Origin: an uncultured Methanobacteriaceae archaeon
Lineage (GTDB): Archaea; Methanobacteriota; Methanobacteria; Methanobacteriales; Methanobacteriaceae
Direction: 5' to 3'
NCBI GenBank assembly: GCA_947259185.1
Contig: CAMYKT010000040.1
Span: forward strand, 1-13,706
DNA: 13,706 bases
The position numbers were made by a program, and so were the translations under genes. Below the pieces are notes generated by a model that did no database searches, had not been told where the DNA came from, and saw only the letters and a program-made list of their open reading frames with translations. Below are positions 1 to 7,000 of the stretch, one piece after another. The first letter of the stretch is position 1. Each line of letters starts with the position of its first letter.

Positions 1-487
1 CTGGTTTTTCTTCTAATGAGAGCACCTTACCATCTTTATCAAATTCCACCACTCCAAAGGCCTGAGGGTTTTTAACATAATAACCAAATATTACTGCTCC
101 TTCTTCTAAGGACCGGGCTCTTTCTAGTATCTCACTAAACCGGTGCCCATAGAAGATGTTATCTCCTAAGACCAGGGCCACGTTGTCTTCACCAATAAAT
201 TCTTCTCCTATGACGAAGGCCTCGGCCAGACCATTAGGGTTTTCCTGCACGGCATAGGATATATCTATTCCCAGGTCACTGCCATCACCTAAAAGATCCT
301 CATACTGGGGCAGGTCCCGGGGGGTGCTGATAATTAGTATCTCCCTGATACCGGCCAGCATCAAAACCGATAGGGGATAATAAATCATGGGTTTATCATA
401 TATAGGTAAGAGTTGTTTCGAGAGGGCCTTGGTTACCGGGTAGAGCCGGGTGCCTGAGCCACCGGCCAGAACTATTCCTTTCATCAT
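1..487 (-). CDS. rfbA: Glucose-1-phosphate thymidylyltransferase (dTDP-glucose synthase), C-terminus cut by window edge
   Basis: This enzyme joins glucose-1-phosphate and dTTP to give dTDP-glucose, the first step of dTDP-L-rhamnose synthesis in the cytoplasm. The visible 162 residues start at ATG 487-485. They carry the nucleotidyltransferase signature GGSGTRLYP at residues 9-17, followed by K24-Q-L-L-P-I-Y, and further on the metal/substrate segment LGDNIFYG. This is the N-terminal half of a family that is usually about 290 residues, and the frame is still open at position 1. Two adjacent ATGs (487 and 484) can both be served by AGGAG at 493-497; the family's usual start is close to the second Met. 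It lies 28 bp downstream of rfbD in the same orientation, so the two are almost certainly co-transcribed. The remaining rml genes (rfbB, rfbC) would be expected to the left. Recognition is strong from motif content. Confidence 0.95.
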   Translation of the reverse strand, partial: MMKGIVLAGGSGTRLYPVTKALSKQLLPIYDKPMIYYPLSVLMLAGIREILIISTPRDLPQYEDLLGDGSDLGIDISYAVQENPNGLAEAFVIGEEFIGEDNVALVLGDNIFYGHRFSEILERARSLEEGAVIFGYYVKNPQAFGVVEFDKDGKVLSLEEKP

Positions 488-515
488 AACTGCTCCTTTT
501 ATTTAAATTATTCAC

Positions 516-1352
516 TCATATTAAGGATAGATATTCTTGTAATGCATCTTTATAACTGCGCAGGGCTTTAAAACCCTCCATTTTCCAGTGGTAATTATCC
601 AGCACCGAATACTCAGGACGAGGGGCAGGGCGGGGGAATTGGGAAGTAGGCACCGGTTTTACTTCCACCTCCACTCCTTTAATCTTAAATATCTCCCGGG
701 CATATTCATACCAGGAACAGTAATCACTGTTGGTTAAGTGGTAGATGCCGTAGGCTGGTTTTTCAATTAATAATTTCAAACCATGGGCTAAATCTTTCGT
801 AAAGGTAGGAGAACCAAACTGATCATCCACCACACTAATAGTATCATTTTCCCGGGCTAATTGGAGCATGGTGGCGGGGAAGTTAGGCCCGTGTTCTCCA
901 TACAACCAGGAAGTCCGTACAATATAAAATTTACTTAAAATATCCCGGATAAAAGTCTCACCCTGGAGTTTGCTTTTACCATAGACACTCAAAGGATTAG
1001 TTTTATCATATTCCTGGTAGGAGGTGCCTTTAGCTCCATCAAAAACATAATCCGTGCTGATGTAAACCATGCTAGCATCTGCTTCCAGACACCCCACCGC
1101 CACATTACGGCTTCCCAGGGCATTTACCTGGTAGGCTAAATCCTTTTTTGACTCACTGCCATCCACATCAGTGTAGGCCGCGGCATGGATTACCACTTCT
1201 GGTTTTAATTCTTTAATGGTTTCTACTGTTTTATCCAGCCGGGTGATATCCAGGGTTTCTATGGTGGTGGTTTCCACTTCATGGAATGGTTTTAAGGTTT
1301 CCACCAGGTCACGTCCTAACATACCTTCTGATCCGATTATCATCACTTTCAT
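516..1352 (-). CDS. rfbD: dTDP-4-dehydrorhamnose reductase
   Basis: RmlD/RfbD reduces dTDP-4-dehydro-L-rhamnose to dTDP-L-rhamnose with NAD(P)H, the last step of the pathway started by the adjacent rfbA. The 278-residue protein is a full-length extended SDR: the nucleotide-binding GSEGMLG motif at residues 7-13, HAAAYTDVD at 56-64, STDYVFDG at 99-106, catalytic YGKSK (Tyr124, Lys128), DQFGSP at 177-182 and a C-terminal RPEYSVLD stretch, all typical of the family. A frame extension to a TTG at 1367 is possible, but I choose ATG 1352: GAGGAG at 1360-1365 stands 7 nt before it and lies inside that extension, and the homologous N-terminus begins MKVMIIG. It is 23 bp downstream of the sequon-rich protein and 28 bp upstream of rfbA, forming a three-gene operon. 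dTDP-rhamnose normally feeds surface glycans; the acceptor here is unknown. Confidence 0.95.
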   Translation of the reverse strand: MKVMIIGSEGMLGRDLVETLKPFHEVETTTIETLDITRLDKTVETIKELKPEVVIHAAAYTDVDGSESKKDLAYQVNALGSRNVAVGCLEADASMVYISTDYVFDGAKGTSYQEYDKTNPLSVYGKSKLQGETFIRDILSKFYIVRTSWLYGEHGPNFPATMLQLARENDTISVVDDQFGSPTFTKDLAHGLKLLIEKPAYGIYHLTNSDYCSWYEYAREIFKIKGVEVEVKPVPTSQFPRPAPRPEYSVLDNYHWKMEGFKALRSYKDALQEYLSLI

Positions 1353-1359
1353 AATAAAA

Positions 1360-1365
1360 CTCCTC
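1360..1365 (-). promoter_or_regulatory. Ribosome binding site deciding the rfbD start
   Basis: On the minus strand this reads GAGGAG, 7 nt before ATG 1352. It lies inside the possible upstream extension of the reading frame, which argues for the shorter protein. Confidence 0.7.
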
Positions 1366-1375
1366 AAAAGAATTT

Positions 1376-2002
1376 TTAACTAAGGTAAAAGGTCTTATTC
1401 ACCCGGGTGGTTTTAGATGGATTCCCTTGGGGGTGCCAGATATATTCTGCAGGTAAGGCTATTCTACCATCTACTATTTCCATGGTGAAGTTCCCGGCCC
1501 AGTAAGTATGCACCCCATTAATAACAAATACTCCCTCTAAACCTGCACCTTCATTTATAAAACTGGCATTACCATCCCAACCTGCACAGGTCATATTAAG
1601 GGTTCCTTTCAGGGGTGTATTCACCATCACTTCCTTAAAATTTCCACCAATTAGTCCAGAAATTGTACTAAGACTTATATCAATGGATTCAATTTTACCG
1701 GTTCCATTTAACCCCTCTTCAGTATAGGTTAAAAAACCTTCATCAGTTCGGTTTTCATAGGCCTTTGCTGCTCCCGGTATAGCCACATCAAAATTAAAAT
1801 TACTGCCCTGACCATGAATATTCAGATAACCGCCTAAAGACCCTCCCTCGGGGGAATCCGGTGGTAAGGATACGTAAGTAGTATAATCATAGGGTATCTG
1901 TTCAAAGATGTAGTCCTGCATGGTGAGTACCCCGTAGGCTCCCACCGCTCCCATGAGAATGATAGCTCCCAGAAGAATTAAAGCAATTTTTTTATTATTC
2001 AT
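1376..2002 (-). CDS. Secreted or membrane-anchored protein with many N-glycosylation sequons, function unknown
   Basis: I do not recognise a family. The 208-residue product begins with a short basic segment (MNNKK) and one hydrophobic helix at about residues 6-28, then a polar, Gly/Thr/Asn-rich domain. It has no signal-peptidase I motif that I can call with confidence, so an uncleaved N-terminal anchor with the bulk outside the cell is the simplest reading. The exterior part holds six N-X-S/T sequons (Asn84, 99, 136, 145, 171 and 202) in about 180 residues, unusually dense, and a single Cys139. The start ATG 2002 is preceded by AGGGG at 2010-2014 with 7 nt spacing. It is the first gene of the operon with rfbD and rfbA, only 23 bp from rfbD, so it may be linked to surface sugar assembly or be a glycan acceptor; that link is inference from position only. 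Confidence 0.8.
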   Translation of the reverse strand: MNNKKIALILLGAIILMGAVGAYGVLTMQDYIFEQIPYDYTTYVSLPPDSPEGGSLGGYLNIHGQGSNFNFDVAIPGAAKAYENRTDEGFLTYTEEGLNGTGKIESIDISLSTISGLIGGNFKEVMVNTPLKGTLNMTCAGWDGNASFINEGAGLEGVFVINGVHTYWAGNFTMEIVDGRIALPAEYIWHPQGNPSKTTRVNKTFYLS

Positions 2003-2044
2003 AAATGTTCCCCTTTAGTTAAGCAAGGTACTTAAGAACTTGTT

Positions 2045-2054
2045 AGTATAAATT
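2045..2054 (-). promoter_or_regulatory. Candidate TATA box for the sequon protein-rfbD-rfbA operon
   Basis: The minus strand reads ATTTATACTA about 43-52 nt before ATG 2002, within an AT-rich divergent spacer. With usual archaeal TATA-to-start distances, transcription would begin near 2022, leaving a leader long enough to hold the AGGGG ribosome site. Another AT-rich stretch at about 2070-2082 is an alternative. This is pattern matching only. Confidence 0.35.
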
Positions 2055-2111
2055 AGAAGTATTTCCATTATTTTTAAATATTACTAATAAATTCATTGGT
2101 TTTTAATCCTA

Positions 2112-2122
2112 ATAAATATAAA
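2112..2122 (+). promoter_or_regulatory. Candidate TATA box for the PocR-PAS kinase
   Basis: The stretch around TAAATATAAAC resembles an archaeal TATA box and would place the transcript start near 2140-2145. TATA-like matches at 2163-2170 are too close to the AAGGAG ribosome site (2185-2190) to leave a leader containing it. The whole spacer is AT-rich, so this is a weak call. Confidence 0.3.
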
Positions 2123-2197
2123 CCCTGCACAATCTTAATATTTTAATAACATAAATCACATAATATATGATTAATCTTTTTTATAAGGAGAAAAATC

Positions 2198-3772
2198 ATG
2201 CCCCTTACTAAACACCTTGATGATTACCTGGATATGGATGTCATCCAGGATTTGATGGAGAGTTTTTATGAAATTACTGCTATACCCTCCACCTTAATCG
2301 ATCGTAAGGGCAAAATCTTCACCACCAGTAACATGGAAATGGTAGGTGCAGGTTGGCAGGACATCTGTCTGAAATTCCACCGCAAAAACCCCCGAACCTA
2401 TAAACGCTGCCTGGAAAGTGATACTGTACTGGCAGGAAAAATGGAAAAAGAACGTTGTTACTCATCATATAAGTGCCTAAATGGTCTGGTGGATCTGGCC
2501 TTACCTGTATATATCCAGAATGAACATGTGGCCAACCTCTTTACCGGACAATTTTTTTTAGAAAAGCCTGACCGGGAATTTTTCAAAAAACAGGCCCAGG
2601 AATTTGGTTTCCCTCAAGAAGAGTACCTGGCGGCCCTGGATAAGGTTCCTGTTTTCACCGAAGAATACGTGGAAAAGGGAGTCATGTTTTTAAAGAAACT
2701 GGCCATGATTATAGGGGAAATGGCCATTAAATCCATCAAATTACAGGAGAGTGAGAATAAATTCCGCTCAATTTTAAATAACCTCCCAGGTATAGTTTTT
2801 GAATTAACATCTAAAAAAGATGGATACCGGGACTTATCATATATCGGACCTAAAATCCATGAAATGTTTGGTTTCGACCAGGATAAAGATATACAAATGG
2901 AGATAGTACGGCAACTACATCCAGAAGATAGAGAATCATTTCTGATTTCTATTGAAGAGAGCTTATCTAATGCCCGTCCCTTTAACCATGAAGCACGATT
3001 TATAACTCCCTCCGGAGAAAGATGGTTCCAGGTTATTTCCACTCCGGTACATTGTGATGAAGATTTACTCTACCATGGGGTTATCCTGGATATCCATGAC
3101 CGTAAGTTAGCTGAACAAATTATGGAAAAATCGCTTCAGGAAAAAAAGCTCTTACTCCAGGAGATCCATCACCGGGTGAAAAATAACATGCAAATAATCT
3201 CCAGCTTGATGAATCTCCAGGCCATGGAGATGGATGATGAAAAAACCCTTAAATTCATCAGAGATAGCCAGAACCGGGTTAAATCCATGGCCATCATCCA
3301 TGAAAAATTATATGAATCCACAGATTTATCCCGAATATCATTCAAGGATTACCTCCACAACCTACTATCTTACCTCTATGATTCCTACACCATACACCCC
3401 GGTAGGGTGAAACTCCAAACCGTGGTAAATGACTTCTCCTTTAATATAGATACCGCCATACCTTTAGGTTTAATCATCAATGAACTGGCATCCAACTCCC
3501 TGAAATACGCTTTTCCAGAGGAGAGGGAAGTGGAGTTATTCATCCACCTCAAAAAAGTGGGGGAAAAATTTAAACTGGTAGTGGCCGATAATGGGATAGG
3601 CTTTCCCGAGCATTTCGATTACAAAAACACAACCACTTTAGGTCTCCAACTGGTTAATAAACTAACTCAGCAATTAGATGGATCTATAACTCTGGATACT
3701 AAGAAAGGATCAAAATTCATTATTGAATTTAGTGAATTAGAATACAGGGAGCGATTAACACCATCTAATTAA
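2198..3772 (+). CDS. Soluble PocR-PAS-HisKA_2 sensor histidine kinase
   Basis: A 524-residue cytoplasmic kinase with no membrane segment or signal peptide. Residues about 15-175 form a PocR-type ligand-binding domain: the family pattern of IC57, H61, C71, C87, C93 followed by NGLVDLALPV and a GQFF segment is clear. Residues about 187-305 form a PAS domain ending in the usual DIHDRK linker. Residues about 315-400 are a HisKA_2 dimerisation/phosphoacceptor domain with EIHHRVKNN at 322-330; the acceptor is one of His324/His325. Residues about 415-512 are the HATPase domain, with N-box Asn428/Asn433 and the DNGIG loop at 464-468. All catalytic elements are present. AAGGAG at 2185-2190, 7 nt before the ATG, supports the start. 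PocR domains are known to sense small molecules (1,2-propanediol in the founding protein); the ligand here is unknown. No response regulator is adjacent, so the partner must be elsewhere. Confidence 0.93.
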   Translation: MPLTKHLDDYLDMDVIQDLMESFYEITAIPSTLIDRKGKIFTTSNMEMVGAGWQDICLKFHRKNPRTYKRCLESDTVLAGKMEKERCYSSYKCLNGLVDLALPVYIQNEHVANLFTGQFFLEKPDREFFKKQAQEFGFPQEEYLAALDKVPVFTEEYVEKGVMFLKKLAMIIGEMAIKSIKLQESENKFRSILNNLPGIVFELTSKKDGYRDLSYIGPKIHEMFGFDQDKDIQMEIVRQLHPEDRESFLISIEESLSNARPFNHEARFITPSGERWFQVISTPVHCDEDLLYHGVILDIHDRKLAEQIMEKSLQEKKLLLQEIHHRVKNNMQIISSLMNLQAMEMDDEKTLKFIRDSQNRVKSMAIIHEKLYESTDLSRISFKDYLHNLLSYLYDSYTIHPGRVKLQTVVNDFSFNIDTAIPLGLIINELASNSLKYAFPEEREVELFIHLKKVGEKFKLVVADNGIGFPEHFDYKNTTTLGLQLVNKLTQQLDGSITLDTKKGSKFIIEFSELEYRERLTPSN

Positions 3773-3786
3773 ATAATAACTGGATT

Positions 3787-3849
3787 AGTGGATAAGGTCC
3801 ACTTAAATTAATACTGCTCATGGTTAAAAAAATAATAGCTAATTTTTTT
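3787..3849 (+). terminator. Probable termination region after the PocR-PAS kinase
   Basis: A perfect 6-bp stem (AGTGGA 3787-3792, TCCACT 3798-3803) begins 14 nt after the stop codon, and a T7 tract follows at 3843-3849. Archaeal RNA polymerase needs mainly the oligo-T stretch, so the T-tract is the more meaningful part; the hairpin is not directly joined to it. Confidence 0.4.
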
Positions 3850-4065
3850 ATTAAATGCATTTAAAATTCTTTATTTCTAATAAAAACTTCTCTAAAAACT
3901 TTTTTAATGCTGGTGACAATTTAGGTTGTAATCTTCACCACCAGGAGTTTTAATTGCTCATTTCTCCATTACTTTTTTCCAAAAATAAGTCCTTAGTGAG
4001 GAATTAACGATCAAAAAACCTTATAACCTCCTATTTTCCATTAATATCACCAAAAAATAAATAAA

Positions 4066-4073
4066 TTTATATC
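4066..4073 (+). promoter_or_regulatory. TATA-like box for the adhesin gene
   Basis: TTTATATC within an A/T-rich context is close to the archaeal TATA consensus. The usual spacing would put the transcript start at about 4090-4100, at or after the only canonical start codon (TTG 4094). That favours translation from downstream, where the Shine-Dalgarno sequence lies. Confidence 0.45.
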
Positions 4074-4093
4074 CTCACGCCTACATATCAATA

Positions 4094-7000
4094 TTGTCTG
4101 TAGAAATATTAAATAAGCACGTAGGAGGTGAAAAAACGAAAAAAACAATAATATTTACTACTTTCATCCTTATTTTTGCCCTACTTAGTCTGGGAGCAGT
4201 TGCAGCGCAATCACCAGAAAACGACATGTTACCGGACCAGGTAGAAAACAATATAACCAATAATACTTCTTTTTATTCATCTAATAACAACGAAACATCC
4301 AACTACCTCCCTGATCCTCAGGTATGGAGGGGAGGGGTACTAATCTACTCCACCACCACCATCCAGGATGCTCTGGATAACTCTATGAGTGGGGACACCA
4401 TCTTACTTGAAGATGGTGCCACCTTCTATGAAAAACTGGTAATAGGCCACGACCTCTACTTCAATGTAATGAATGGAGGAACTGCTACTATTGATGGTAG
4501 TGGTAATGGCCGAATCATACGTATCTTACCGGGAGTTACAGTACACTTTACCAATATCATCTTCCAGAATGGACACGCCCCGGATGGAACCCTACTTTCC
4601 CCTGATGGGGAAAACGGAGGAGCCATCTTAAATGAGGGAAATCTGTATCTGGAACAGTGTATATTAAGAAACAATCAGGCTGGTGACGGCGGATCACTAC
4701 TCTACGGAGGAGTGGGAGGCCACGGTGGTGCTATTTATTCTACCGGGACACTGGTCATCCAGAACACCCGGCTATATGATAACCGGGCAGGACACGGAAG
4801 TAATGGTGTAGTTGCATTCCACTCTGATGGTTTTAGAGGAGGATACGGTGGTGCTATTTATTCTGCCGGTGCTTTAATCATTCAACAATCCATGATAGTC
4901 TCTAATCAGGCTGGTAATGGTGGTAATGGTGTCATGATGGGTACCGGAGGTAATGGTGGTCACGGTGGTGCTATTTACTCCACTGGAACCATGCTTATCC
5001 AGGAAAGCCAAATCAACCTTAATAATGCCGGAAATGCCGGTATTGGGGGTTTAAATGTAATTATTGGAGGTACCGGAGGTACCGGAGGTTCTGGAGGAGC
5101 CATATATAATAGTGGGTTTTCCACCATCCAGGGCTCAACTATCAACAATAATTATGCTGGTAATGGAGGAACCGGATCTTCTGCTGCCCCAGGAAACCTG
5201 TTAAACCCTACGGGATACCAGGGACATCAAGGTGGACCAGGAGGTAATGGTGGAGCAATCTACAACCAGGGTAATTTAATCCTGGCAGAAAGCGAAATCA
5301 CTGCTAACCAGGCCGGTACCGGTGGTACCGGTGGTGCTGCTGGTGACGGACGAGACCGAAACATAGCAGGTGCTGGTGGTGCCGGCGGAGTCGGCGGTAC
5401 TGGTGGTGAGGGAGGTAATGGTGGAGCAATCTACCACACCGGAAACGGAACCTTACAAATTACTACTTCATCCCTTTCCAGAAATAAAGCTGGAAAAGGA
5501 GGCACCGGTGGTGCAGGTGGCCAGGGAGGTAATGCGAAAAGTACCATCCCCTTCCGAGGTGCGGCCTACACCGGTGGTGCCGGAGGCACTGGTGGTAATG
5601 GTGGTTCTGGAGGAGCCATCTACTACCACGGTGACGAGGGATATCTAATCGGCAGTGACCTGAGTAACAATCAAGCCGGAAAAGGCGGTGAAGGCGGTGA
5701 AGCTGGAAACGGCGGATCAAGCGCTGGAGCATACTCCAATGGATCTGGAGGTGCTGGTGGTAATGGAGGAAATGGTGGTAATGGTGGAGCAATCTACCAT
5801 GCCACTGGAAACCTGAACACCTTAACCAACAACCTGATAGAAAACTGGGCCGGAGCAGCCGGTACTGGAGGTGCTCCTGGACAACCAGGATCAGGTACCG
5901 GAAGCGGAACTATTGGACCAGCTGGAACTCCTGGTTCCTATGGGTTAGGAGGAGCATTCTATGGTGCTAGTAACTCCAGCCTGCACTTCAACCGTTTATT
6001 ATATAACTGGGTCTATGATGTGGCTGCTGCACCAGGTGTTACTGTAAACGCAGAAAACAACTGGTGGGGATCCAATAACAGTCCTGCCAGCAGGGTAACT
6101 GCTGGTGTAAACTACAGTCCCTGGATCATGTTACAAATAATAGCCCAGCCTGAAACCATACCCTGCCAGGGAACATCCCAGGTAACTGCGGATTTAACCT
6201 GGAACACCATAGATGGAGTAAATCCTCACCAACAACCAGCAGGAGGCCATATACCCGACCATATTCCAGTTAGTTTCTCCACTACTCTAGGAGACATTGA
6301 TCCGGAAAATAGTCAGACATATATGGGTACTTCTCTATCTACCTTCACCGGTACCACGGTGGGAACCGCCCAGGTATCGGCCCAGGTGGATAACCAGATC
6401 CAAACTACCAGTATAGAAGTGGAAAAAATAGACACAGTTCTAACTGTGGATGCTGCTTCTGCTACTTATTTGGGTAGTGTGGATTTGAGTGCTGCTTTGG
6501 AAGATGAGTTTGGTAATTTGTTGGTAGGGGAGACGGTTGGTTTCTGGGTTGATGGAGTGTATGTGGGTAGTGCTGTTACTGATGGTGATGGTGTTGCTAC
6601 TGTGACTTATACTCCGGTGACTTTGAATCCTACAGGCAGTCCCTATCAGGTAACTGCTGAGTTTGAAGGCAATGACTTCTACCAGCAGGCTACTGGATTT
6701 AATGACCTTACCGTGGATAAAGCATCTACTAGCCTTACTACCCTTGATGTTACCGGTAATCCAGGAGAAACCATCTTTTTAACTGCTACTTTAGAAGACC
6801 AGTACCAGAACCTCTTAGAGGGAAAAAATATTGACTTCTGGGTGGCAGGAACCTATGTGGGCAGTGCCCTTACTGATAGTAATGGTGTGGCCACCTTATC
6901 CTACCTGATAAATCTGGTGGGAGGTTTCTACCCTCTGGAAGCTATCTTCAATGGAGATGACTACTACCTATCTGCTGATGCCACCGCCCAATTAAAAGTG

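Larger units (their letters stand above)
3773..4093 (+). other. Intergenic spacer with small inverted repeats, T-tracts and the adhesin promoter
   Basis: No convincing gene is present. Just after the kinase stop there is a perfect 6-bp inverted repeat AGTGGA/TCCACT (3787-3803, loop of 5). A T7 tract follows at 3843-3849, and there are further T-runs around 3900. A second imperfect hairpin occupies 3910-3944. The right end is very AT-rich and holds the adhesin's TATA-like box. The longest ATG-started frame I read (from 3822) gives 14 codons without a ribosome site. Confidence 0.6.

Noticed and set aside
1353..1367. Longer rfbD beginning at TTG 1367
   Set aside because: The extension contains the GAGGAG ribosome site of ATG 1352 and adds residues not typical of the family's N-terminus.
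2614..3042. Antisense open frame within the PocR-PAS kinase
   Set aside because: The real domains lie on the plus strand and the antisense product resembles no protein; its openness is explained by codon bias.
3822..3866. Short ATG frame of 14 codons in the spacer before the adhesin
   Set aside because: It is very short, A/T-driven and has no Shine-Dalgarno site.
5370..5792. Open frames in other registers across the glycine-rich region (plus 5370-5648 and a His-rich minus-strand frame 5463-5792)
   Set aside because: They arise from the repeated GGN codons of the adhesin read out of frame or antisense; they have low-complexity composition and no ribosome site.
4721..5797. Regularly spaced near-identical blocks considered as a CRISPR array
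   Set aside because: The blocks are in frame, encode GGAIY rungs, have unequal and glycine-coding spacers, and no cas genes are present.
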